Source of the DNA: Owenia fusiformis
Lineage: Eukaryota; Annelida; Polychaeta; Sabellida; Oweniidae
Reading direction: 5' to 3'
NCBI GenBank assembly: GCA_903813345.2
Contig: CAIIXF020000001.1
Location: forward strand, 38,657,366-38,721,365
Length of the DNA stretch: 64,000 bases
Part shown: in pieces, positions 12,011 through 22,075 of the stretch
Numbering within the stretch: the first letter of the stretch is position 1
How the letters are laid out: each line of letters begins with the position of its first letter
The notes under the pieces: generated by a model
The model's input: only the letters and a program-made list of their open reading frames with translations
What the model was told of the DNA's origin: nothing
Database searches by the model: none
Position numbers and translations under genes: made by a program

Positions 12011-12696
12011 GAATCATGGAAAGGTCATAGCTAAGAGATGCATAAGGGCATCCACCCTTTGGGAGGGTAGATATGTTTTCAGTTTGGTAAGGACATAGCG
12101 AATAGGTGCATAAGGGCACAATGTTTGGAATTTGAGAGAGAGTTATTATATGCTTTGAGGCAACAATGATAATGGCACGAACTTGGAGATCGTGCATTGT
12201 TCTTGGGTGCGTAATTTGCTAAATTGGGACGACATAATATTTTGGTATTTACACGCATGGATGGGTTGTTTGCGTTATAATACGAGGTCAATATTGTGGT
12301 GTAAATCTCAAGGACTTATCGGGTTGATTGAGTTGAGTTGAGTTGATTGAGTAATTATTGCGCACAAAAGGAACGACTCTCATTGGTTGGAGGGGAGTAT
12401 TCATTCATATATAGTAATTGGCATGAGTGAGTAAATTCAATGAATGAGACACGAATGTTTGGCACGCTGATACACGAGTTTCATGATTTCGTAGGAAAGC
12501 TCAAGATTGTGATATTGGTAAGTTTGCTTGGTTATCGTTAGATACTCTTAGATTATATACATGGAACTTGAATACAAAACTTATTTGGCAGATGTATACG
12601 ACTTGTATATTTAGATATCACAATGGAAGAATAAGAATTGTGATGTTTAGGATGAAATACCGGGTAAAACATAACTTTGAAATATATTTGCAGAGA

Positions 12697-13688
12697 ATGG
12701 CAAAGGATACAATACTGAAAGACAGGCATGAAATTCGGGCGGATTTATTGTGCACCTCGATAAAGTGGGTGAGGGATGTGGAACCAGAAGTGGTTAAGAA
12801 AGGCGGAGTTGACGTACACTCCATGACAATGGCGCAGTTGGAAGGTAAGACTACTTGAATACATAAAGGATGACAGTGAGATATATTAGAGTACGGGTGT
12901 ATACTCGCTTCTCATACTTATTATGAGCTGAAAAGATTTCTTCGGAAAAATTATGTTTGTTAGTTGAAATGTTATCATGAGGAATTGTACGTTGTTTTGA
13001 TTTGTTGCTTGATTTGAACGTTCTACCAGTAGCATGATGGTGTAGTCAGACGCATATGTTTGGTTTTCGTATTTATTTTATTTGGTTGTCGACAACGTTT
13101 ACACATCACTATTGTGCAATGAAGGTGTAGTCTACGTTAAAGGATACTGAGTTATTGTTATTTGTAGAAAACTGGAATAATCTTTGTGAGGAACCAGGGT
13201 TTGGTGAACTGTTGGCAATGGCGGGGAAACCGACAGCAACGGAAGCGGAACAGAAGAATGCTATTAATATAGCGGTGTTATTGGCTAACGATAAAGGTCA
13301 GCCCAAGGGACAGAAGATCTCGGTGAGTGAGAATAGAAATTGAAATGTACATGATCAAAGAACATCACATGCGTACGTTTACGTTTAAAATTTAAGAAGA
13401 CTGTACAATGTATAGATTAGTTTTTGTTAGAATGATAAGTGGCAAAGGGAGATAATTTGTGTATCGTGCACACGTTTCAAAACATCATACATGAGTAATG
13501 TGAGTTTATTCAAATATGTTGAGGTTGTGAGGGGTTATGTTAATTCATTTTTCAATGTGTTATAGGTGGCAGTAAGGACAAAGGCGACTCCAGGTACGTC
13601 GGCGGGGTCTAGCAAGACGTCAAGAATGGAGACGCCACCGTCTGCGGACAATGATCTAGCATCGTTGAAGAGAAAGATAGAAGGATAG
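12697..13688 (+). pseudogene. Ngaro-like ORF1 (gag-like), possibly intron-bearing
   Basis: Three open blocks join in frame across consensus splice sites: 12697-12844 (donor G|GTAAGA), 13168-13322 (acceptor TTTGTAG, donor TCG|GTGAGT) and 13566-13688 (acceptor TTATAG). The joined frame gives about 141 residues, ending in a Ser/Thr-rich then Lys-rich segment. A stop at about 13686 interrupts a Lys/Glu-rich coiled-coil-like stretch that continues in another frame to about 13875. Position and composition fit a structural ORF1. I cannot align it to a named family from memory, so the gag assignment is by position. Confidence 0.5.
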
Positions 13689-14045
13689 AAGAACTGGAGG
13701 GCAAGGAGAAGGAGAAAAAGGAGAAGAAGGTGTATGCAGAAGGAAGTTAACAACTCTGAATTGATTTCAAGATTGTGCGATCTGACTGAACTGGCAAAGA
13801 AGACAAAGCATAAGGACCATGGTCTTTTTAAGGGGGTATCAAAGTATGCGTCCAAATACTCAGATCGACTGATTTGTTAAAGGCATACCGTTTACTTTGT
13901 TAGTTGTATATAGTTATATCTTGAAGTTACTACATGTATAGTCCATGGGACACTGATCCTTAGTGAAATTATTTCACGCGGACTGTGTGTGTAGAAATTT
14001 CATTATCATTCGAGGGTGAGTGATGTCTGACTAATTTCCTGTAGA

Positions 14046-15192
14046 GTGATTCAAGTTCGTTTAGCAGAGGATGTGTACCTCAATGGGAGTTAGAGGCTAA
14101 TTTCCATCCTGGTTTAGTGGATATAAGAAATTCGTCAGAATCAACCAAACTTTCGAATGGTGATGAGATTTCTCCACGCATAGTTCGTGAGCATTTACCA
14201 TCTGCAGAAAATGTTATAGATGGCTATGTCAGCCAGTTTGATTATAGTAAGTTGCCTATTTGGGATCCTAAATAGTTTGTGGCAGGGAGGTTACACAGCT
14301 TAGTGTTTAGAAAGAAATGGGAAAATCTCTTTATAGATTATCTGGGGAATGATCCGAATATTATGAACTGGTTGTGTAATGGAGTGGACATTTCAGAATA
14401 CTTTGTACACTTTAAGGGCTCTTTCAAGGGGGAAGCATATGATAGTGATACACCCCCAAGAAATTTCTTTAGAAATGCTGAAAGTTGTATACCGTTTGTG
14501 GATTTTATAGCTAAAACATTGGAAGATAAAATAAAAACGGGTGCTATTAAACTTCTGGGAAGGCTTGGGGAATGCCAAATGCCACATGTTGTCATGCCTT
14601 TGTTAGTAGAACCGTCAAAACCACGTTTATGCCACGATGACCGTTATATCAATTTATGGATGAGGGACATGCCTTTTACATTAGAAAGACTTAGGGAGGT
14701 GCCAAGAATGATCGAGAGGGGTGCTGTATTGTTTAGCTGAGACGATAAAAGTGGATATGACCATGTCCTGCTGTCTGAGAGTTCTCAAATGTATTTTGGG
14801 ATTGTGTTTGGGGAGTGGGTCATGGTATATAGAACTATCCCATCTGGTTGGAAATTGAGTCCGTATGTATATCATCAGTCACTCGGGATGGTGGTTACCT
14901 CATACTTGAGATCCCTCCAAATAAGCACAATGCAATACGTTGATGATCGGCCATTTGTGGTCAATAGGAAACCCAGTGAAGTGGAAGAAGAGTTTTTGAA
15001 GATATTGTCAGATCTTGGTTATACATTAGCTATACGAAAGTGTAATTTTCAGCCTACAATGTGTTTGAGATATCTTGGTTTTTTCATCGAATCCGAGCCA
15101 ATGTGTTTTCATCTTCCAACTGATAAGGAGATTTTGTTTGGAATTCATGTCCTATATACTATCAAAGAAAAAGTTGATATCAGTGTCCTGTA
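14046..15192 (+). pseudogene. Ngaro-like reverse transcriptase (two in-frame stops)
   Basis: One frame runs from an acceptor-like CTGTAG at 14040-14045. It is cut by TAG at 14273-14275 and TGA at 14738-14740, and ends at TAA 15190-15192. It contains motifs of the DIRS/Ngaro RT: KPRLCHDDRYIN, FxxDDKSGYDHV (catalytic Asp region), RTIPSGWKLSPYVYHQ and MQYVDDR (YxDD box), followed by the thumb-like LRYLGFFI. The function would be copying element RNA to DNA. The two stops and the loss of frame after 15190 show that it is a dead copy. Confidence 0.85.
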
Positions 15193-15217
15193 ACGCTGGG
15201 TATGTTAATGCATCTCC

Positions 15218-16228
15218 ATGATGCTGGTAGTCCCAGGGACCAAGATGTATACAAAAGTAGCAAATAATTCACTTTCTAAAGCAATGAGAAATAGTAAATT
15301 GGTCGAAATGTCTGATGACTTATTTAGAGAAATTCAGTACTGGAAGTCTTTGGAAGATTGGGGAAGGGTATGTTCCCTGGAGAAAAGAGTGTCACAAAAA
15401 TCTGGTTCTTGCCTCGGACTCTTCACTATATGCGTATGGTCTGGTTCTAGGGGAGTCAATTCCAGGACAAGAAAATCAGGGTGTCATATCTGATTATTAG
15501 GAAGGTGACGACTCCCGTCCAATCCATCTTAAAGAAGCACATGCTTTTTAAACGGTGTGAATGCATTGCCAAGTGAACTGCAGAATTGTATAGTCAGGAT
15601 CATGGTTGATAACCAGCCAGTAGTCCAGTCGTGGAATAATGGTGGCTGTAAATCGTTGGAATTGAATGACATATTGAAATCTTTTTTCATGGTTTGTCTA
15701 GAAAAGAATATAGATCTAAGTCTGTCCAGAATATCAACAACAAACAATCCCGCTGATATGCCTTCAAGAAGGCTTTCAAACATGGACGCAATGTTGCAGT
15801 CGGGAATTTGGGCGATAATTGAACACCATTTTGGGCCTCATTCAGTTGATCTCATGTCATTAGATTCCAATAGTTTGGTCGATCGTCATTTTACGCCGTC
15901 TCCGCTTCCGAAATCATCGGGGGTAGATGTATTCAGTCAAAAGATAGAGACTGAGGCTAATCCTTATGTCTTTCCTCCTTTCTGTATGGTACTTCCAGTT
16001 ACAAGATATTTGGTTGAGAGAAAAGTTCAAAGATATACTATTGTTGTGGCCGAGAGATTTTCATTAGATCCCTGGTGGCCAGTGTTAAATACGTATCCGG
16101 TGTCTAAAATATTTTTGGCAGGAATCTGCTCAAATGAGGCACTGTTGTACCCAAGTAAAAGGGAATTTATTAAAGATCAGTATGGCTTGAAATTCAATTT
16201 GTTGGCATTCAGAGTGTCCATGTCATGA
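15218..16228 (+). pseudogene. Ngaro-like RNase H and linker region (frameshifted)
   Basis: The 3' part of RT/RNase H is spread over three frames (15218-15493, 15315-15500, 15557-16228). Recognisable motifs are the RNase H-like LASDSSLYAYG, VDNQPVVQSWNNGG and NPADMPSR. Downstream come HSVDLMSL and NPYVFPPF-type segments usual in DIRS/Ngaro polyproteins before the recombinase. RNase H would remove RNA from the RNA-DNA hybrid. At least two frameshifts (about 15363 and 15495-15550) break it. Confidence 0.75.
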
Positions 16229-16299
16229 ACAAACGTTTTCCTGTCTTGTATGCTTTCGGGCATGGTTAGATGGCAAACCAATATATCTAAGTGAAATAG

Positions 16300-17393
16300 A
16301 TGGTAGAATTAAGGAAATTGAGAAAAATGCGTCCGAAAAAGGATATGTAAGGAAGTCAACAAAGCTGTTTTAAACATTTCAGACATTTTTGGTTTGTATT
16401 AGGTTAGATGTATCGCGCTCATAGTGTGGGTCCAAATGAAGTGAAGAGATTTTTGGTGTACAAGGATTCGTTTGGAAAGACAAAAGTTTATGAGCCAAGT
16501 TGTGCATTTTTGGGGAAAAAGCTCAGGGAGATATACATTATTGTTGCCCTACACGATTAGCATCGGGGACGTTAGAGGGTATGGTACATCAGTTAGCTAG
16601 AGAATTCTTCCTTATTGGGAGGGGGAATCCTGGAATTGTGCTCTCGGTGATGGGAATCCTGCCAGATTACCTTATGTTAAACAGTAAAGATTTTGAAAGA
16701 GGGTCATGAGAAAGGTCACGTTATTCCTAAACAGGCAAAACCCATATTCAGGTCAAAAATTAGGAAGATCATGGGATTTATTGATCGAGAGCTACAGGTT
16801 ATAGATTTGAGCAATACATTGAGATACATTTTGTTGAGAGATCTAGACCAGGCGTTTTTCAAGTTACAGTTTCTAGTGGGTGACAGGGCTGGGGTTTTAT
16901 CCCATTTAAAATCTCAGGAAATAACCAAACTGGGCGATGGTTCAGGATTCTGTATTTCTCTAAGCTTTGGTAAAACATTGTGTGGAGGAAGAGCAACATA
17001 TTTGTCTTGAGAAAATGTGAGGACAAGATTATGTGTCCGGTAAAGGGATTAGAAGATTATGTTAAAGTTATGAAAAGTGAAGGGGTGGATTTATCAGTTG
17101 GGTATCTTTTTCGGCCAATGTCAAATTCGGGTATAATATTGGAGGAACCGTTGAAGTATAATGCTATTCATGATCGTCTGAAATATTATCTAGCAACGTT
17201 AGGTTTGGATGAAGGGGAGACCCCCCATAGCTTGAGGGTAGGATGTGCATTAACAATGGTACATGTACTTCCCGGGGCTGCAACATCCTCCTCGGAGGTG
17301 ATGCGTCACGTAGGTTGCTTCACAGATGAAAGCGTACAATATTATACATGGGTAGGATTGCTAAAAGATTCTGAGCTAGAGTGTATCCAGTAG
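16300..17393 (+). pseudogene. Ngaro-like tyrosine recombinase (frameshifted)
   Basis: The recombinase is spread over frames at 16500-16709, 16693-17010 and 16980-17393. The N-terminal part has the PTRLASGTLEGMVHQL segment. The catalytic part has GDRAGVLSHL (first Arg), PHSLRVG (His-x-x-Arg), MRHVGCF (second His) and QYYTWVG (nucleophilic Tyr), so the Arg-His-Arg-His-Tyr pattern is still legible. It would insert the circular DNA into the genome. Frame breaks near 16700 and 16985 and stops before 16500 show inactivity. Confidence 0.82.
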
Positions 17394-17705
17394 ATTGGCA
17401 AAAGCTGTTGTAAATAATGACGAGCCAGAAAATATTTTTAAGGCAACATACTAAATCTGTGCCAGCGTTTCAGCCATAAATTGTTTTTTGTAATAGTGTA
17501 TGTGATGTATTGTAAAATAAATGTATTAATTATGTCACTATGTTAATTTTGAGTTTGGAATCATAAAGTTATAAATGAGAGTAAAATATTTTCGTTATTT
17601 AAGTATTGGGAGGAGAGAAGAGAATAAAAGTTTTATGTCACCACCAGAAGTGGTGACATATTGTATCATGATGCATGATATATCGAGTATATGCATACGC
17701 AACTG
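17394..17705. other. Ngaro 3' untranslated region
   Basis: Non-coding DNA between the end of the recombinase frame and B1. It includes AATAAA-like words near 17515 and an inverted ACCACCAGAAGTGGTGACAT stretch near 17640. Confidence 0.4.
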
Positions 17706-17771
17706 ACATTTTGCCCCAAACCTTAATGTGAAGTACTGTTCGAAGTATATATGTCACTGTGGGAAGGGTAC
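17706..17771 (+). repeat. Ngaro split direct repeat B1
   Basis: A 66-bp repeat starting ACATTTTGCCCCAAACC and ending GGGAAGGGTAC. Its copy B2 is at 17994-18059. It abuts A2 with no spacer. Confidence 0.9.
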
Positions 17772-17824
17772 TATCCACAGTGACATCTATATGAAAACCA
17801 AGTACAATCAGTATCGAGTAATTT
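17772..17824 (+). repeat. Ngaro split direct repeat A2
   Basis: A 53-bp copy of A1 that begins on the base after B1 ends, giving the B1A2 junction expected from a circular intermediate. Confidence 0.9.
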
Positions 17825-17993
17825 GTGGATTCGTGGAAGGGACTTTGTACCTGCTGGTGGAGGTGTTGTGAGTGTTTGTATATGTTGATTAACTCACAGT
17901 AGTTAGTAATTGACATATTTTCCCGGCCCACCCACCCATGTTTGGGCATATGAAATAGATGGATGTGATCTAAACTGATCGGTACTTCACACA

Positions 17994-18059
17994 ACATTTT
18001 GCCCCAAACCTTAATGTGAAGTACTGTTCGAAGTATATATGTCACTGTGGGAAGGGTAC
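17994..18059 (+). repeat. Ngaro split direct repeat B2 (right end)
   Basis: A 66-bp copy of B1 marking the right end of the element. Homology stops at GGGTAC, where B1 continues into A2 and B2 continues into flanking DNA. Confidence 0.9.
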
Positions 18060-18314
18060 CAAGTGTTGTGTAGAACAAAAACAAGAAAACTGAACGACCT
18101 ATTAAGGAACTGTACTTCAGTTTCAAAGTGTTCAAGATATTTCCGCATGTTCAAAAACACAAAATTTATATTTTAGGCTATCCATATTTTGTCAAATATC
18201 TTTATTTCATATTACAGGGAAAACATAATCATGTTTCCGAAAAGAATTTACACTCGCTACTCAAAATGAGGCACGGACACAAGTACAGAGAATAGCCTAG
18301 TGAAGGCATCTATC

Positions 18315-19128
18315 TAACCCTACTATCACACCAAACTAGTTCTCACTACGTTCTCGAAAACGGGCTTCAACTGTGTACGAACGGACTGGACGTACTAAAA
18401 ACCGTTTGGGGTCTATTTACAAACTTCATCGAACGTACTCGAACGGGTAGGTCCTCTAGAACTTAGAACATGCTCAAAATTTTCTCGTGGTCGATACGTT
18501 CTACAATTAGAACGAGTGACAACGTACTAACGATGAGCTGGACGTACTACGAACGGAACCGTCATACTTCAATCCTACTAGGGACGTTTTAACAACGAGT
18601 TGAACTGTCCGAGGACGTGTTGAGAACGAGGTTGAACTAATTGCAAACGTGTTTAAACTGATTAAGAACGTATTTAAGACTGCTTATGAACGAATTAGCA
18701 AAAATATAGCTATCACACCAAACAAGTTGCCACTGCGTTCTTCAAAACTGGTTTTAAACTGTGTGCGAACGGAATGAACGTAGCTGCAACTTGCTATGGT
18801 CTATTTACGAACTTCATGGACTTTCCCGGACGGGGAATATGATTTAGAATTTTGAATCGATTCAAAATTCGATGGCGACCATACCGTTCTGTAATCAGGT
18901 CATGATGACCTTCTAGACTAAGGGACGCGTTATACGCCGTTGCACACCGACGTGGTGCGACCTGAACGAACTGCGAACGAGATGGACGTATTGAAGACTG
19001 TTTATGAACGAAGTAGCTAATTATTTTAGACATATTTCCCGACTACAGCCAGATTGAGCCCGTTTTACGACATTTTCGTAGGACTGGCAAGAACGGGTAA
19101 GAATTAGTTTGGTGTGATAGGGGGGTTA
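18315..19128. mobile_element. Dimeric TIR element, ends TAACCC..CTATCACACC
   Basis: The outer ends are inverted: CTATCACACCAAACTAGTT at 18323 and its complement ending at 19120, each flanked by TAACCC-like bases. A third copy of CTATCACACCAAAC sits in direct orientation at 18710, so the element is two head-to-tail units of about 390-410 bp that share the middle end. The interior is full of quasi-repeated GAACG(T/A) words. No coding capacity was seen. Confidence 0.65.
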
Positions 19129-19638
19129 CAGTGGCTTTTCCATATAGCTTTGAAATCTCGTTAAGGTCTCATTTTAATGAGATTTTAGAAGATCTGCATT
19201 TTTAACCACTAAAGACTAACATTTTCTTCTATTTGAATTCTGTGTGTAATTTTCTATCAAAACAACTTAGTTTTTGCACTGTTATTTACCTTTATTCAAA
19301 TTCTAGAGATTTTCAAGTTTTCTAAAAATGGTCGGGCTAAATCCCCATTGACAAAGTAACATACATTGCTAATATAACAGGCTTGTCGTCAATGTAACAA
19401 AAGCGAGGGACTTAGTATATGAATTACAGCTTCATTTACAAAACAAATTCCAAATCGAAGAAACTTATTAAAACTAGGCTATATTTTCTAGCTTTGGGCC
19501 AAATTATAATCTGCAACTTGACTTATAAGTATAGGTTATATTGTTTTAGAGAGAAAATGTGACATAAAATTTAATGGTTAGATTCTAAACGATAAAGTCT
19601 GGTCTCAATTTTTTGAATGTACAACCGATACTACCCTT

Positions 19639-19881
19639 TTGGTTATTCAATGGAAAATTTTACATGGTATTTACCCTCAAAATATTTATTTGAAGAAATG
19701 TAACATTGAAAACTCTGACATCTGTAATTTTTGTAACGCACATGTAAAAGATGACATTGACCACTTCTTTATCAATTGTGACTGTATTAAATCAATTTGG
19801 GATGATGTTTATGTTACAAATGATCAAAAAATTGGAAATGCAATTGTTAAAAAAAAGAAGATTTACTTAAAACATTGGTAA
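19639..19881 (+). pseudogene. LINE ORF2 C-terminal fragment
   Basis: The frame reads IQWKILHGIYPQN then a Cys-x2-Cys...His-x4-Cys knuckle (CNFCNAH..DHFFINC). This is the usual end of LINE ORF2 proteins after the reverse transcriptase. The endonuclease and RT domains are absent upstream, so it is a 5'-truncated copy. The same frame is open upstream to about 19590. Confidence 0.7.
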
Positions 19882-20011
19882 TTAAAAAAGCTATACATGA
19901 TTTTAAAAAAGGGTCAATACAGCTAGTAATGTAAAAGCTATTTTTGATAATGAAATAATGATCAGAAAGATGTAATGTAACTTGAAATTTCTATAATTGT
20001 ATTTTATCTTA

Positions 20012-20890
20012 CACTCCCCTCCATAAGTTTGGCAACCTTTTTTCTCCATTGAACTACGTGTTAAAACCTCTTTACGTTTGAATTTTTATTTACTTAACCG
20101 GCGATGAAATAACTTATGATATTGATGGAAACGTAACTTGACTTTATTTCCAATACTTCCAAATTTTCTCAATTTTTTTCCTCAATTACAATAGGTCGAA
20201 AATTGGTGATAAATTTGATGAATTTTGAAAATCGTCATTCTCATGTAATCCAATGGGAAATGGAGGGTTCGGGGCAAATCAGAAATCAGGATATCTTTTC
20301 AGTAAAAGATTCAGCAAAAAATATTTTTATATAGAAAATTGAATTGTCTAACTTTTTTGAACACTAAGTGTTTAGTTTATTTGATGAATATTAAAGTTAC
20401 AGCGCTTCAAAGTCATTTTTGAAAATTATTTTTCGCCTCCTGTGTTATTTCAATGGGAGAGGTTTTTTGAAAAACAATTTTGACTTTAAAGCCCTATAAC
20501 TTTGTTGAACCTGAAGAAACATATCAATTTTTTGTTAAATAAAGTTAGCAAATTCAATTACCTGCCTAACTCGTATTTTTTGCAAGGACTCGGATGGATG
20601 GATATTCTGTCATATGACTTGCGGCAAACCTACCATTTCCCATTGGTTAACATGGGAAAGTCGATTTTCAAAAATTCATCAAATTCATCATCAATTTTCG
20701 ACCTATTGTAATTGAGGAAAAAATTTAGAAAATTTGGAGGTATTGGAATTAAAGTCAAATTACGTTTCCATTAATAGTACCTGTATAAGTATTTTCATCG
20801 CAGGTTAAGTAAATAAAAATTCAAACGTAAAGAGGCTTTAACACGTAGTTCAATGGGGAAAAAAGGTTGCAAAACTTATGGAGGGGAGTG
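20012..20890. mobile_element. Foldback/mariner-type MITE with TA duplication
   Basis: Inverted arms of roughly 250 bp start CACTCCCCTCCATAAGTTTG and are flanked by TA on both sides (20010-20011 and 20891-20892). The interior has no transposase. The tips and TA target resemble Tc1/mariner-derived non-autonomous elements. It lies inside the LINE 3' UTR and so is younger. Confidence 0.75.
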
Positions 20891-21055
20891 TATGTATGCA
20901 TGTAATGTAAAATATGTTTATTAATAAAGTTTGATTTTATTTTTTAAAAAAAAGTATAGGTTTAAATCGAGAAAACAAAAAATTCGTAACCAGGAAGTTC
21001 ATCCATTTTGTTTCATTGACGTTCCGTCAAAGTAACTATAGTTGTGGAACAGTGA

Positions 21056-21153
21056 TTATGGCATTCGGTACAATGCGCGTCGGTAAAATGCGCGTCGGTA
21101 TAATGGGATCCGGTATAATGCGCGTCGGTATAATGGGTTTCAGTATAATGCGC
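21056..21153 (-). repeat. 15-bp array (family b, right, inverted)
   Basis: Six to seven units of TCGGTATAATGCGCG type, the reverse complement of the 9005-9109 array. One unit carries GGATCC and one carries CAGTATAATG in place of the core. It is followed by GACCCCGTGAGGATCC. Confidence 0.85.
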
Positions 21154-22075
21154 GGACCCCGTGAGGATCCCGGTGAGGATCAGACGCGTGAGTATTGTCA
21201 ATGCCAGATACAGGATAAAAACCATCGGTATTTGTTTTTTAAGCTAAGATGCAATTCACCCTTTTTATGCCAAGTTTAATGAATAGGGTTTCTAATATTT
21301 GGGGGGAGGGGATTAGACCTCTTATTTCGCCGCCCCCCCCCCGCTATATTGATCCATCAAGGTAATTACATACGACTGAAGGAATACACTGTTTTATTAG
21401 TTTGCCCCTTGCCCACTTCAGGTTTAAAATAAAAGACGCGGGTTTTGTTACGCGGTAAACATCAGCTTCGTCGTTTATAACTAGACTGCGCGTAGGGTTA
21501 TTCGCTATATCACATCAAAGTTTTAACATGACTTCGAGATATGCCCTGGAAGCGCATCAACTCATGAGCAGTAAAACAATAACATTTAAATGCATGTAAG
21601 GTTTAATAATGGATCTCCTAGATTCGTTTATAGAACTAACTTTGATGGATGTGTTGTCTATGTCTTTGGGCTAGGTTTCTTTTATTACCTGATAATATAT
21701 CCTAGGTTATTGATCACGTGCCTAACAGGATGGCATCCTATTCCAAGTTATCGATGAATTACATTCTTACGTGAGAACGCAGTTGGAAATGGCCGATATA
21801 GTCTAATATGAGGATATTAGCTATAAAATAAAAGACGTACAAGCATCCAACAAGTTGGCTTTTGGAGTATAATTTGGGTTGGAAACTTCGTCTAATGTTT
21901 ATAAACATGTTATAGAACACACAGAGGCGAATTATAGAAGGGAATTATTCATCTATAGGTTTTTGGGCCGATATAAAGATGACAGCACCAGAATCCAATA
22001 AATAAACACAGATCGATTACCATGCCATCTTTATTTCAAAATTATTTCTATCGACCTCAGCCTATGGAATTATTA
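21154..22075. other. No gene seen; short poly-C and poly-G tracts
   Basis: Only chance ORFs, with a G-rich then C-rich run near 21300-21340. Nothing recognisable. Confidence 0.4.

Larger units (their letters stand above)
11568..18059 (+). mobile_element. Ngaro-like tyrosine-recombinase retrotransposon (degenerate)
   Basis: This 6.5-kb element has split direct repeats in the order A1 - coding - B1A2 - B2, the hallmark of Ngaro/PAT-type elements. The coding order is gag-like ORF1, reverse transcriptase, RNase H, then tyrosine recombinase. No methyltransferase domain was seen between RT and recombinase, which favours Ngaro over DIRS/PAT. In-frame stops and several frameshifts make this copy inactive. 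The repeats themselves match perfectly by eye, so the copy is not very old. Elements of this kind are thought to integrate through a circular DNA intermediate using the recombinase. They make no long target duplication, and none is seen. Confidence 0.88.
19560..20955 (+). mobile_element. LINE 3' end, truncated and interrupted
   Basis: A 5'-truncated non-LTR retrotransposon tail. It holds the C-terminal end of ORF2, then a 3' UTR with AATAAA near 20924 and a terminal A-rich run at about 20945-20954. A foldback element (20012-20890) has inserted into the UTR. Confidence 0.6.

Noticed and set aside
11561-12197. ORFs on both strands over the 101-bp array
   Set aside because: Repeat-derived open frames in the Ngaro leader. 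The same peptide recurs with each unit, and there is no independent coding evidence.
14338-14875. Minus-strand ORFs opposite the Ngaro reverse transcriptase
   Set aside because: They are shadows of the RT frame, with no domain of their own.
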